Origin: an uncultured Bacteroidales bacterium
GTDB lineage: Bacteria > Bacteroidota > Bacteroidia > Bacteroidales > Paludibacteraceae
Reading direction: 5' to 3'
Length of the DNA: 37,919 nucleotides
Assembly (NCBI GenBank): GCA_902766045.1
Contig: CACXCA010000062.1
Span: 1-37,919 of the forward strand
Part shown: piece by piece, positions 1-8,245 of the stretch
Numbering within the stretch: position 1 is the stretch's first letter
Layout of the letters: the number at the start of each line of letters is the position of its first letter
Notes under the pieces: generated by a model
The model's database searches: none
Told to the model about the DNA's origin: nothing
What the model saw: only the letters and a program-made list of their open reading frames with translations
Position numbers and translations under genes: made by a program

Positions 1-1
1 C

Positions 2-925
2 TCCACCGCCCTTGTTACGGACCTTGACGGCGAGGTGACTCAGAACGTGGCTTACATCCCTTACGGAGAGGTCTTCGTGGAGCAGCGCAACGGCACTTGG
101 AACACCCCATACCTCTTCAATGCGAAGGAACTCGATGAGGAGACGGGACTCTATTATTACGGGGCGAGGTATTTGGATCCGACAGGAACAAGATGGCTGA
201 GCGTTGACCCTCTTTTCGAGAAGTATGTGGGGATGACGCCGTATGGGTATTGTGCGGGGAATCCGGTGAAGTTGGTGGATGTGGATGGAAGAGATTACGA
301 TGTGTATATTGATGATGAAAGTAAAACCATTACCATTTCTACCACTTATTATACAACGACTCAAGATTATGAATCTGCACAACAATCTGCTGATTATTGG
401 AACGGACAAAGTGGAAATTTCATTTATCGAGTCACAAACAAAAAAGACAAATCAGACATCAAGGATTATGTTGTTAATTTCGACATAAAAGTGGAAACAG
501 TGGGAGACATAAAAGATAAACGTCTGTTAGGTAATAAAGTAAATATGGATAAACTGTCGTCAAAATCAAGTAATATATATATGGTAATTTCTGATAAAGA
601 CATGAATGATGAGAACAAGAATGGAAGAACAACTGCTGGCCAAATAATCGAAGTAAAAGACTCCAGAAAGAATTCTCTAACAGGTCCTCATGAAATGGGA
701 CATACGTTAGGATTAGGTCATTATGATTATGGATTAATGACACCAAGTTCAAGTGATGAATTTAGAAATACAAGTATCGGGACTGTTGAAATAAAAGATA
801 TGATAGAATATCCATTAAGAGGTAAAAGGAACTCTGGTGCAGGGAAAGGCTCATTGATTCCTAACTCATTTCGAATTGACTTAAAAAGATACAAAGGAAA
901 TGTTATACGAAATAAACAACCATAA
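2..925 (+). CDS. Rhs-family polymorphic toxin, C-terminal part, with matrixin-like zinc metalloprotease tip (5' end outside window)
   Basis: The reading frame is open from the window edge, so this is the 3' end of a much larger gene; the GTG at 35 is internal. The first ~95 codons are a typical Rhs core end (YYYGARYLDP, then SVDPLF and a GNPVKLVDVDGRD-like end near base 292). After this the sequence changes to an AT-rich tip of about 210 residues. The tip has H-E-M-G-H-T-L-G-L-G-H at bases 689-721 (residues H219, E220, H223, H229 counted from base 35), followed six residues later by a Met in GLMTP. This fits the matrixin (M10) pattern HExGHxLGLxH...ALMxP: three zinc-binding His, a catalytic Glu and a Met-turn. 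Rhs proteins deliver variable C-terminal toxins to rival cells, and metallopeptidase tips are a known class. Inference: this tip is a protease effector. Secretion route and target are not visible. Confidence 0.85.
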   Translation, partial: STALVTDLDGEVTQNVAYIPYGEVFVEQRNGTWNTPYLFNAKELDEETGLYYYGARYLDPTGTRWLSVDPLFEKYVGMTPYGYCAGNPVKLVDVDGRDYDVYIDDESKTITISTTYYTTTQDYESAQQSADYWNGQSGNFIYRVTNKKDKSDIKDYVVNFDIKVETVGDIKDKRLLGNKVNMDKLSSKSSNIYMVISDKDMNDENKNGRTTAGQIIEVKDSRKNSLTGPHEMGHTLGLGHYDYGLMTPSSSDEFRNTSIGTVEIKDMIEYPLRGKRNSGAGKGSLIPNSFRIDLKRYKGNVIRNKQP

Positions 926-1439
926 AACAATTTTTATAATTGCATTTGCAATGTTGTTTGGCATTTTCAGTTCATGCAAATATTATAATAGCATAAATCA
1001 GGAACGTATGCCATATATGTCTGAATTTGGATATAAGAATATCTATTTAGTTGATACTATCAGAATAGAAGAGCCTGTCTCGTTTATAACAGAAGGTAAT
1101 TATTGGGTGGTAACAAACGCTGAGACTTTTAATAAACTAAAAAAATACAATGATGAAGTATTGTTAAGAAATGATGTTTTCCTTTTTGAAAGAGAGATTC
1201 CTTTGATTCCGATTGAGATGTTAGATTTCTATACAGAAAGAGTGTCATGTTTACAATATGATAAAATGGAGGATGTTCCACAATCCATTCAGGCAAAAAA
1301 ATATCGAGAGCCGATTACATTCAACTTTTTTTTAGTGAATCGAAAATTTTACAATGAACGTTTTACTGGTATCGATGGTTCCCCTGAGGTTAATTTCGGC
1401 AAAGATTGTTTTTATTTTAAATTATTGATTCCTAAATGA
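900..1439 (+). CDS. Putative lipoprotein, candidate immunity protein for the Rhs metalloprotease
   Basis: A 179-residue protein that I do not recognise as a family. Its ATG lies inside the last codons of the Rhs toxin (26-base overlap), so translation is probably coupled. The N-terminus has a basic start, a hydrophobic stretch (about residues 11-23) and F-S-S-C with Cys26, a lipobox of the kind seen in Bacteroidota; no acidic surface-export signal follows the Cys (KYYNS), which suggests retention on the periplasmic side. The mature part is rich in Tyr, Phe and Glu with no known motif. Position immediately after a toxin tip is where immunity genes of polymorphic toxins lie, and a lipid anchor outside the cytoplasm fits a protease acting in the periplasm. 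The immunity role is inference. A later start would lose the signal peptide, so 900 is chosen. Confidence 0.7.
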   Translation: MLYEINNHKTIFIIAFAMLFGIFSSCKYYNSINQERMPYMSEFGYKNIYLVDTIRIEEPVSFITEGNYWVVTNAETFNKLKKYNDEVLLRNDVFLFEREIPLIPIEMLDFYTERVSCLQYDKMEDVPQSIQAKKYREPITFNFFLVNRKFYNERFTGIDGSPEVNFGKDCFYFKLLIPK

Positions 1440-1586
1440 TTCAGGATTTAGTAAAAAAAGAATGAATTTGTTAGTCTGATAAATGAATAGAGATATGACG
1501 ATTAATTACAAAAACACTCTAGAAAATTTAAACAACAATAAAAACACAGATGAAATTATGGATTTGTAAAACTTTGAAAAGGATAG

Positions 1587-1697
1587 AAAGCCACAAGTCA
1601 AAATGAAAGGAATATAACTACACATATCTTTGTCAGTCCCCATGTTACTGACAACGGCGAAGCCGTGCCAGCCCACATGAAAAGCAGTCCAAAATGA
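1587..1697 (+). pseudogene. Possible degenerate coding fragment
   Basis: An open stretch of about 36 codons, without a start codon, reads like protein (it contains HIFVSPHVTDNGEAVPAHM) and ends at a TGA. The V-x-P-H-V-x-D-x-G-x-x-V-P-x-H pattern resembles short C-terminal segments found on some Bacteroidota secreted or phage-like proteins, but this comes from memory and is weak. It could be the remnant of an earlier toxin tip displaced by the current one, or chance. Confidence 0.25.
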
Positions 1698-2082
1698 CGA
1701 CCAAAACAGTGCAAAAACACGCAAAGGCATCCGCTTATATCACATAGATTCAAGTGGTATTTATGAACCTTATTTGGAAAATTGGGAATTGTTAAATTTC
1801 CCTGTTCCCTTTTCAGATAAGCTTAAGGATGCTAAATATACCTTTATGAAAGTAGCACCTTCTTCCTCAGACAAAGTGTCTTTTGTTATACAACAACCAT
1901 ATACTGTTGAATGGATAGATGCATCTCCAAGAAACACAAGGCATAAAAAGATACCAAAAGCAATACGCGATAATGAAATTATGTATGGAAAATTTTTACT
2001 TGAAGTCAGGTTCAAATTTTCAGGTGATGATGCAAGAAAAACAAGAAGTATAATTTTATCATTTAATAGAAGTTGTAATTAA
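1681..2082 (+). pseudogene. Orphan ORF of unknown function, possibly 5'-truncated remnant
   Basis: The frame is open from 1681 to 2082 but has no ATG near its beginning; the best start is the TTG at 1774 (102 residues) and the first ATG is at 1846. The product is hydrophilic, basic near the end, with no signal peptide and no motif I recognise. It lies behind the Rhs toxin and its partner, and before a clean terminator at 2113. Arrays of displaced toxin tips and orphan immunity genes are common behind Rhs genes, so it may be a leftover of such a module. It may also be a small gene with a non-ATG start. Not assigned a function. Confidence 0.35.
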
Positions 2083-2112
2083 ACATATAGAAGTAATAGG
2101 ATACATAATAAT

Positions 2113-2136
2113 AAAGGAAGCTTCACAGCTTCCTTT
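2113..2136. terminator. Hairpin terminator, ends the Rhs locus
   Basis: A perfect 10-bp inverted repeat (AAAGGAAGCT / AGCTTCCTTT) with a TCAC loop, without a long T-run. It lies between the plus-strand Rhs locus and the convergent nitrilase gene and could serve both. The remaining bases up to 2260 are AT-rich; I see no gene in them. Confidence 0.6.
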
Positions 2137-2260
2137 AATCAATTTAACCTAAACCTTAACTATGAAAAATCTACCTGTTTTGTTTGTTTGGCAAATATGC
2201 ACTTTTTTTACGAATATTTGCCACTCTTTTCAAAAGTTTTTTATTGATTTTTGTCATTTT

Positions 2261-3034
2261 TTATTTCAAGACAAATTGGTCTGCATCTTTCCATACAGGA
2301 AATTTCATCCTAAAATCTTGTAAATCACTCAATTGAATATCTACAACCTTGTATTCTTCCGTTTCGGCTGATAACTCAACCTTCACCTTGCCCTTCATGT
2401 CTATCGCCATCGAACATCCTCCTTGTGGATGCCCTACAGAATCCTCTCCTACTGCATTCACACCACATACATACGCCTCATTCTCTATGGCTCTGGACAT
2501 CAACATGGTTCGCCAAGCCTCAATCCTGGATTTGGGCCACGATGCCACATATAGTATCATGTCATAATCATTGCCTATCACACGCGAATATACAGGGAAA
2601 CGTAAATCATAACATATCTGCAACAGAATATTCCAACCCATATACGAAACAATCACTCTTCCATCTCCTGCAGTAAACAATCGTCCCTCCTGCCCCATCC
2701 TAAACAAATGATGCTTATCATAAACCGTCACTTCTCCTGATGGATTGAAAAAGAAAGCTCGATTAAAATAATTCCCTTCTCCATCTCGAATCATCAAACT
2801 ACCAACAATGGCTGTCTTATAAAACGTACTCCATTGCTGAAGCTGATTCCAAACAGTACCATTCATCTCTTCTGCCAACTCCAACGCATCGACACAAAAT
2901 CCAGTCAAAAACATCTCTGGAAGAACCAACACATCAGCCTCAACAGAATGATTTTCAAGCCATTCATGTAATGATTGAAGATTCTTTCCCTTATCTCCAT
3001 AAATGACCTGCATTTGATACAAAGCAATTTTCAT
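2261..3034 (-). CDS. Carbon-nitrogen hydrolase, omega-amidase (YafV/Nit2) type
   Basis: 257 residues, the usual length for a single nitrilase domain. The catalytic triad is visible: Glu40 in LPEMFLTGF, Lys107 in YDKHHLFRMG and Cys141 in QICYDLRFP. LPEMFxTGF and KxHLF are typical of the YafV/Nit2 branch, which deamidates alpha-ketoglutaramate and alpha-ketosuccinamate produced by glutamine and asparagine transaminases; the exact substrate is inferred from that similarity. The protein is cytoplasmic, with no signal peptide. Its start codon overlaps the stop of the upstream acyltransferase by 4 bases, so the two are co-translated, although no metabolic link between them is obvious. Confidence 0.88.
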   Translation of the reverse strand: MKIALYQMQVIYGDKGKNLQSLHEWLENHSVEADVLVLPEMFLTGFCVDALELAEEMNGTVWNQLQQWSTFYKTAIVGSLMIRDGEGNYFNRAFFFNPSGEVTVYDKHHLFRMGQEGRLFTAGDGRVIVSYMGWNILLQICYDLRFPVYSRVIGNDYDMILYVASWPKSRIEAWRTMLMSRAIENEAYVCGVNAVGEDSVGHPQGGCSMAIDMKGKVKVELSAETEEYKVVDIQLSDLQDFRMKFPVWKDADQFVLK

Positions 3035-3597
3035 ATAGCAAAATTTTCAGGATAACGGCCCTTAAATTGTAAATAGAATTTCTTTATCTCGTTCATGTCT
3101 GTCTCCACATCACCTGTCGGAATAAAGATCTTCTCAACCCCAACTATTTTTTTCGAATAATCTAAATAGCCTAACAAGATTGGCACATCAGCTCCCTGAG
3201 CAATATAATAAAACCCCCTTTTCCAGTTCGGATTTGCTTTCCTAGTAGCCTCCGGAGTAACAGCCAAACAAAAATTTTCTTCTGCATTAAACCGCCGAAT
3301 CATCTGTTCAACCAACGAATTCTTTTTCTCTCGATCGACGGGAAGTCCGCCAATTGCCTTGAAAAAATAGTTCAATGGGAAGAAAAACCACTCTTTTTTT
3401 ATAAAAAAATGGGCTTTATGACGACCTCCGGATGCAAAATAAAACAATTCGCCCAAAAGCAAATCCCAGTTACTCGTATGGGGTGCTACACAAAACAAAC
3501 ACTTCTGCGGAAATTCCTCCTTCATATCATATTTCCATCCCGCTAATTTCAATAGACATGAACTTAATTTTTTCCTTATAGTAAACTTACTCATCAC
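3031..3597 (-). CDS. PlsC-like lysophospholipid/1-acylglycerol acyltransferase family protein
   Basis: 188 residues. The acyltransferase block I motif H-x4-D is seen as HTSNWD (His40, Asp45), block II-like GGLPVDR at residues 83-89, and block III as TPEATR (114-119), where Glu116 replaces the Glu of the classic EGTR. These mark the PlsC/LPLAT superfamily, which moves acyl groups onto lysophospholipids or related lipids at the inner face of the membrane. It is shorter than housekeeping PlsC (about 240) and belongs to the compact group sometimes annotated as glycerol acyltransferase. The start is one of two adjacent ATG codons. A -7 box lies at 3686-3693. Confidence 0.82.
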   Translation of the reverse strand: MMSKFTIRKKLSSCLLKLAGWKYDMKEEFPQKCLFCVAPHTSNWDLLLGELFYFASGGRHKAHFFIKKEWFFFPLNYFFKAIGGLPVDREKKNSLVEQMIRRFNAEENFCLAVTPEATRKANPNWKRGFYYIAQGADVPILLGYLDYSKKIVGVEKIFIPTGDVETDMNEIKKFYLQFKGRYPENFAI

Positions 3598-3685
3598 TTA
3601 TTCCTTTTCTCTACTATGTGGGTCCTATAAATTCATTTTATCATAAAACGGTGAACATATAAACCACACCTCTAATAAATTTTGG

Positions 3686-3693
3686 CAAAGATA
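3686..3693 (-). promoter_or_regulatory. Bacteroidota -7 promoter element for the acyltransferase-nitrilase pair
   Basis: On the minus strand this reads TATCTTTG, matching TAnnTTTG, about 90 bases before the acyltransferase ATG. No clear -33 TTTG is seen at the ideal distance. Confidence 0.5.
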
Positions 3694-3793
3694 GAAAGTT
3701 TTTAATATTTTTACACTAATTTTGTTATTGAATAAACAGAACATTTTTTGTTAAATTTAATTAAGTTTTTATCTCATTTATAAATCAAGAGAC

Positions 3794-5242
3794 ATGAAAA
3801 GAAGCTTATATTTCACCTTTCTACTAGCAATCATATTTCTCTTTTCTACCTGCAAAGAAAATTTCACAACCGATAGTTCTTATCGTCTCTCCTACTCTAC
3901 CGATTCTATCAATTTCGACACCATACTTTCGCATGTCCTAACGCCAACAAAGGTCGTTATGATTTATAACAAAACAGACAAAGACATCAACATCTCTGAA
4001 TGTTCGTTATCCTCAAACGATAATAAATTTCAAATCAATCTTAATGGAAAAACGGGCAAAATATTCCATGATATAGACATCCTTTCTGGTGATAGTCTAT
4101 TCTTATTCGTACAATTCATTGACAAAGAGCCCAAACAAGATGAGGCATTGTATTTAGAAGAACATATCAACATCATTTACAATGGAAATCACGAAAAAAT
4201 CATTCTTTCAAGCTACAGTCAAGACACCTACATCATAAAAGACTCTACAATTACAGAATCAACCTCTTGGGGAAACAACAAACCTTATCATATCTATGAT
4301 TCGCTTCGCATAGATGAAAATGTCACACTCACCATTCAACCTGGTGCAAAACTATATTTCCACGATGCTGCAACCGTACTGGTCAAAGGCAAACTACTAT
4401 GTGAAGGGACCATTGATAATCCAATCACTTTTATGGGTGACAGAAAGGATAACATTCAATGGGGACAGGGGAAAAACACATCGTATGAAAACATAAACAA
4501 TCAATGGGGGGGCATTCGCTTTAGCAACACCAGTCATAGCAACAAAATAACATACACCCATATACGGAATGGTAATTTTGGAATCGCAGTTGACTCATCC
4601 GAAATAGACCCCAATCATTTACGACTAACCATCGGAAACTGCCGCATTGACAATGTAAAACAAAGCTGTTTATCAGCCTGCAACGCGAATCTTTATGCTT
4701 ACAACACCGTATTCTCTTACGGTAGCAACGGCTGCGTTGTCCTTACTGGCGGAATATACACATTCAATCACTGCACCATGGCTTCCTACAATAAAAGTGC
4801 CGGGTTCTACAATTATGCCGTCTATCTTTCTGACAACGTTGAAGATGACCTCCCTATCAATGCCATCTTCAACAACTGTATTATTTATGGTTCCGGAAAA
4901 AAAGAACTATATTTTAATTACAAAAACATCACGGAGAACTTTCAATATCAATTCAATCACTGTCTAATCCAATACAATAACGATAAAGATGTTTACGATG
5001 AGATCATGACGGAAAATCATTTCTCAGAAATCATCTGGAACGAAAACCCTCTATTCCTGAATGAAAGAACATTCGATTTTCATATAGACACATGTTCCCC
5101 AGCACGAAACAAAGGATTCAACGAACTCTACACCTTATATCCTGAATGTCTGTATGACAAAGATGGCAGGGAACGGAAAATCGATGAGCAACCTGACTTA
5201 GGCGCATATGCCATTTTCAAAGAAACAGAAAAAGAAGAGTAG
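3794..5242 (+). CDS. Lipoprotein with right-handed parallel beta-helix fold
   Basis: 482 residues. The start has a lipoprotein signal with F-S-T-C (Cys20), and the mature end begins KEN, an acidic context like the surface-export signal of Bacteroidota lipoproteins, so it may be on the cell surface. Residues ~30-140 look like a beta-sandwich; from ~165 onward there are repeated short strands typical of beta-helix proteins (LTIQPGAKLYF, LVKGKLLCEGT, NGNFGIAVDSS, NCIIYGSG), and the end has the D-GR-R...PDLGAY closing motif common to these. Beta-helix proteins often bind or cut polysaccharide, but I see no catalytic motif. It heads a five-gene run; the next gene begins 34 bases later. Confidence 0.8.
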   Translation: MKRSLYFTFLLAIIFLFSTCKENFTTDSSYRLSYSTDSINFDTILSHVLTPTKVVMIYNKTDKDINISECSLSSNDNKFQINLNGKTGKIFHDIDILSGDSLFLFVQFIDKEPKQDEALYLEEHINIIYNGNHEKIILSSYSQDTYIIKDSTITESTSWGNNKPYHIYDSLRIDENVTLTIQPGAKLYFHDAATVLVKGKLLCEGTIDNPITFMGDRKDNIQWGQGKNTSYENINNQWGGIRFSNTSHSNKITYTHIRNGNFGIAVDSSEIDPNHLRLTIGNCRIDNVKQSCLSACNANLYAYNTVFSYGSNGCVVLTGGIYTFNHCTMASYNKSAGFYNYAVYLSDNVEDDLPINAIFNNCIIYGSGKKELYFNYKNITENFQYQFNHCLIQYNNDKDVYDEIMTENHFSEIIWNENPLFLNERTFDFHIDTCSPARNKGFNELYTLYPECLYDKDGRERKIDEQPDLGAYAIFKETEKEE

Positions 5243-5276
5243 AATCTACCTTCAAAACCTTTAATAAAAAACATAT

Positions 5277-6332
5277 ATGAATAAAAAAATCCACCTATTA
5301 ATGCTATGCTATCTTCTATTTTCATCCTATTATGGCATGGCTCAAAAATCAGGGTTCGAAACAGTTCGAATCATCAGTTATAATCTTGAAAATCTTTTCG
5401 ATTGTCAAGACGATTCTCTTACAGCAGACGATTCATTCACCCCACAAGGGGAACATCAATGGACGGAAAACAAATATTGGATAAAAATAAATAATCTGTC
5501 TCGAGCCATCACGGCTGCAGGCGAATGGGACATTCCTATTTTAATTGGTCTATGTGAAGTTGAAAACGCTAAAGTCATAAACGATTTATTCTACCGCACT
5601 CAACTCAAAGAATGGAAGTACCAATTTGTCCACAAAGACTCACCCGACCCACGAGGCGTTGATGTAGCATTAGCCTATCTTCCTCAGAAATTTCAGCTCA
5701 TACACGAAGAATTCATTCCAGTTCACATTGAAAGCGGGAAAGCCACACGTGATATATTATATGCGAGAGGTATCATCTCCAATCAAGACACTCTTCACAT
5801 ATTTGTCAACCATTGGCCATCCCGTTATGGAGGCGAACTTGAATCTGAAGAGAAACGAATAACCGCCGCAGAAACATTACGAGAGAAAACGGACTCTCTT
5901 CTCACTTGCAACAACCATTGTAAAATCATCATCATGGGTGATTTTAATGATTATCCAGACAGCAAGAGTATTAATGATGGATTGTGTGCTATTTCTCCAC
6001 AAAAAAATAGTATCTTTGACCAATTATACAATCTAAGCTATTCCATCCACAAAGACGGAATGTACGGCAGTCATAAATTTGGTGGACAATGGGGAATGCT
6101 TGATCAAATGATTGTATCCGGCGCACTTTTAGATAGTGAATCAACTTGTTTCGTTGAAAGCAACAGCGTAAACATCTGTCAAGCTGAGTTCCTACTTAAA
6201 AAGGACGCTACAGGGACTGCTCCGAAAAGATCTTTTTTGGGAACATTCTTTGCTTACGGATACAGTGATCACTTACCGATTTCAATAAACTTAATAATTA
6301 AAGACACAAATATATATGAGCATAATAAGTAA
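5277..6332 (+). CDS. Secreted endonuclease/exonuclease/phosphatase (EEP) family protein
   Basis: 351 residues. A signal peptide with predicted cleavage after GMA at residue 22 puts it in the periplasm or outside. The EEP (DNase I-like) motifs are all present in order: SYNLENLFD (Asn36), LCEVEN (Glu94), RGVDVALAY, FVNHWPSR (catalytic-type His), MGDFNDYPDS, and the closing SDHLPI. These form the metal-dependent phosphodiesterase site. Families of this fold cleave nucleic acids or phospho-lipids and sugars; the substrate cannot be read here. The 3' end overlaps the next gene, a histidine kinase, by 17 bases. Confidence 0.85.
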   Translation: MNKKIHLLMLCYLLFSSYYGMAQKSGFETVRIISYNLENLFDCQDDSLTADDSFTPQGEHQWTENKYWIKINNLSRAITAAGEWDIPILIGLCEVENAKVINDLFYRTQLKEWKYQFVHKDSPDPRGVDVALAYLPQKFQLIHEEFIPVHIESGKATRDILYARGIISNQDTLHIFVNHWPSRYGGELESEEKRITAAETLREKTDSLLTCNNHCKIIIMGDFNDYPDSKSINDGLCAISPQKNSIFDQLYNLSYSIHKDGMYGSHKFGGQWGMLDQMIVSGALLDSESTCFVESNSVNICQAEFLLKKDATGTAPKRSFLGTFFAYGYSDHLPISINLIIKDTNIYEHNK

Positions 6333-7485
6333 AATCAGCAAGTTGAAAATCACTCCTTTCCTACATATTTGTGTGTGGGTAATGTTTCTGATTTCTCCTC
6401 TCTTTGTTTTCCCAAATAGAGATAATCTAGACAGCATCTTCTTTCTCAGACATATTGTCACCACATTATCCATAATGACCATATTTTATCTGAACTACAT
6501 CTTTTTTGTAAAAAAATACTTCTTCCGAGACAAACTGAAATACTTTGCATTATGCAACCTAATAAGTATCTGCATACTATGCGGTATCAACTTTGTATGT
6601 AACGAGATTACAAATCCATATATTGATATGGAACGGCAAGAACGTATAAACAAAGAACGAGAAGAGGTATCCAGATACATGAAAGAGAACAACTGCGGTG
6701 AACTCGAAGCCATAATCAAAACTGGAAAAGAAAAGAGGAAAAAAGAGAACGCAGGGAAAATGTGGAAAGTCATCATCAACGCCATTGCATATATATGTTT
6801 CATGGGGACTGCTATTGCCCTGATCACCATGAAAAGTCTATATCTGACTGAAGAAAAAAGAAAAGAATCCGAAAAGAAACAAGTTGAAGCTGAACTGAAA
6901 AATCTAAAAAGTCAACTCAACCCACACTTCCTTTTCAACACACTAAATAATATCTATGCACTGATTGCTATCAGCCAAGAGAAATCGCAGGAAGCTGTAA
7001 TGGAACTAAGTAAGATGCTCCGATATGTATTGTATGAAGCAGACGCGAAAGAAGTTCCCCTAAGCAAAGAAATCGTATTCATCAACAATTACATAGACTT
7101 GATGCGTTTACGTCTTTCCAATAAAACAGAGATTACGACAGACATAAACATTAACGAAAATCCCAATGCGACAGTTGCACCTCTTCTATTTATTTCACTA
7201 ATAGAGAACGCTTTCAAGCATGGAATATCCAGTCAACACGATTCCTTTATTCATTTTTCATTACAAACAACGACTGACAATCAGATTGTATGTCGGGTAG
7301 AAAACAGTTATTTCCCCAAAACAACAGAAGATAAAAGTGGTTCTGGCATAGGAACAGAAAATACAAAACGAAGATTGGAACTTCTATATCCGAACCAACA
7401 CAGCTATCAATATTGGATATCCGATCAAAACACGTATGTGTCAGAAATCACAATCAACAATATATCGAACGCTATTCAAGCATAA
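6316..7485 (+). CDS. LytS/YehU-type sensor histidine kinase
   Basis: 389 residues. Four predicted membrane helices (about 14-32, 43-64, 76-94 and 152-171) with a charged loop of ~55 residues between the third and fourth, then a coiled region and the His_kinase domain: NPHFLFNTLNNIYAL with phospho-accepting His204, an N-box ISLIENAFKHG, and a short G-box GSGIGTENTKRRLELLY. This architecture pairs with LytTR regulators, and such a regulator starts 19 bases downstream. The ligand is unknown; no extracellular sensor domain is present, so sensing is probably by the membrane helices or the charged loop. Confidence 0.92.
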   Translation: MSIISKISKLKITPFLHICVWVMFLISPLFVFPNRDNLDSIFFLRHIVTTLSIMTIFYLNYIFFVKKYFFRDKLKYFALCNLISICILCGINFVCNEITNPYIDMERQERINKEREEVSRYMKENNCGELEAIIKTGKEKRKKENAGKMWKVIINAIAYICFMGTAIALITMKSLYLTEEKRKESEKKQVEAELKNLKSQLNPHFLFNTLNNIYALIAISQEKSQEAVMELSKMLRYVLYEADAKEVPLSKEIVFINNYIDLMRLRLSNKTEITTDININENPNATVAPLLFISLIENAFKHGISSQHDSFIHFSLQTTTDNQIVCRVENSYFPKTTEDKSGSGIGTENTKRRLELLYPNQHSYQYWISDQNTYVSEITINNISNAIQA

Positions 7486-7504
7486 CCAATAAAATCAGAA
7501 TATT

Positions 7505-8239
7505 ATGACACTATCATGTATAATTATAGACGATGAGCCACTTGCATTAGGACTCATGGAGACATACGTAAAGAAAACTCCTTTTTTAGATCTAGTAGGT
7601 AAATTTGAAAATGCGATAGATGCAATATCCACATTAGAAAACGACCCTCCACAATTACTCTTTTTGGATATTCAAATGCCAGAATTAAATGGATTGGAGT
7701 TATCTAAGATCATTAAAGACAAAACGAAAATCGTATTCACAACGGCTTTTCAGCAATATGCTCTTGATGGATTCAAAGTAAATGCACTTGATTACTTATT
7801 AAAACCTATCAGTTATGCCGATTTTCTACAAGCAGCTAACAAAGCCCTGCAATGGTATGAAATGACTGGCAATCAAGGAGGAAAAGAAGTCGAGAAGAAA
7901 GAAGAACAGAAGAGAAGCATCTTTGTTAAATCTGATTACAAACTGATTCAGATCGATTTAGATAAGATAACCCACATAGAAGGTCTTAAAGACTATGTGA
8001 AAATATTTGTAGAAGGAGAAACATATCCTATACTATCTCTCATGAGCATGAAATCTCTTGAAGAAATGCTTCCGAAAGATCGATTCATTCGGGTACATCG
8101 CTCGTATATCGTGCAACCTAAAAAGATCAAAACAATTGAAAGGAACCGCATAGTATTTGGAAAAGAATATATTCCCATCTCCGACTCATACAAAGAGGCT
8201 TTCCAAGATTTTTTAAACAAATACTCAATCCTTAATTAA
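7505..8239 (+). CDS. LytTR-family response regulator
   Basis: 244 residues. Receiver domain at 1-~118: acidic pair Asp9/Asp10, phospho-acceptor Asp55 in LFLDIQMPE, Thr79/80 in FTTAF and Lys100 in LLKP. A LytTR DNA-binding domain follows (~135-244) with HIEGLKDYVKI, and FIRVHRSYIV. It is the partner of the kinase just upstream and should bind DNA direct repeats as a dimer. The genes it controls are not known; co-transcription with two exported proteins suggests a cell-envelope or surface role. Confidence 0.93.
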   Translation: MTLSCIIIDDEPLALGLMETYVKKTPFLDLVGKFENAIDAISTLENDPPQLLFLDIQMPELNGLELSKIIKDKTKIVFTTAFQQYALDGFKVNALDYLLKPISYADFLQAANKALQWYEMTGNQGGKEVEKKEEQKRSIFVKSDYKLIQIDLDKITHIEGLKDYVKIFVEGETYPILSLMSMKSLEEMLPKDRFIRVHRSYIVQPKKIKTIERNRIVFGKEYIPISDSYKEAFQDFLNKYSILN

Positions 8240-8245
8240 GACAGA

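Noticed and set aside
1660-1672. TGGCAC on the minus strand near 1664-1670 as a sigma-54 site
   Set aside because: No TTGC-like -12 element at the right distance and no gene in the proper direction.
2189-2201. TGGCAAATATGCA on the plus strand as a sigma-54 site
   Set aside because: The GG to GC spacing is 7 instead of 10 bases, and no gene follows.
2161-2310. Small plus-strand ORF starting ATGAAAAATCTACC after a leader-like AACCTAAACCTTAACT
   Set aside because: It runs antisense into the end of the nitrilase gene, the peptide is low-complexity Phe/Cys-rich, and the terminator upstream isolates it. It may be a remnant of another gene's 5' end, but nothing supports expression.
6700-6790. Lys/Glu-rich stretch in the histidine kinase as a frameshift or insertion
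   Set aside because: The frame continues cleanly into a fourth membrane helix and the kinase core, so it is a charged loop.
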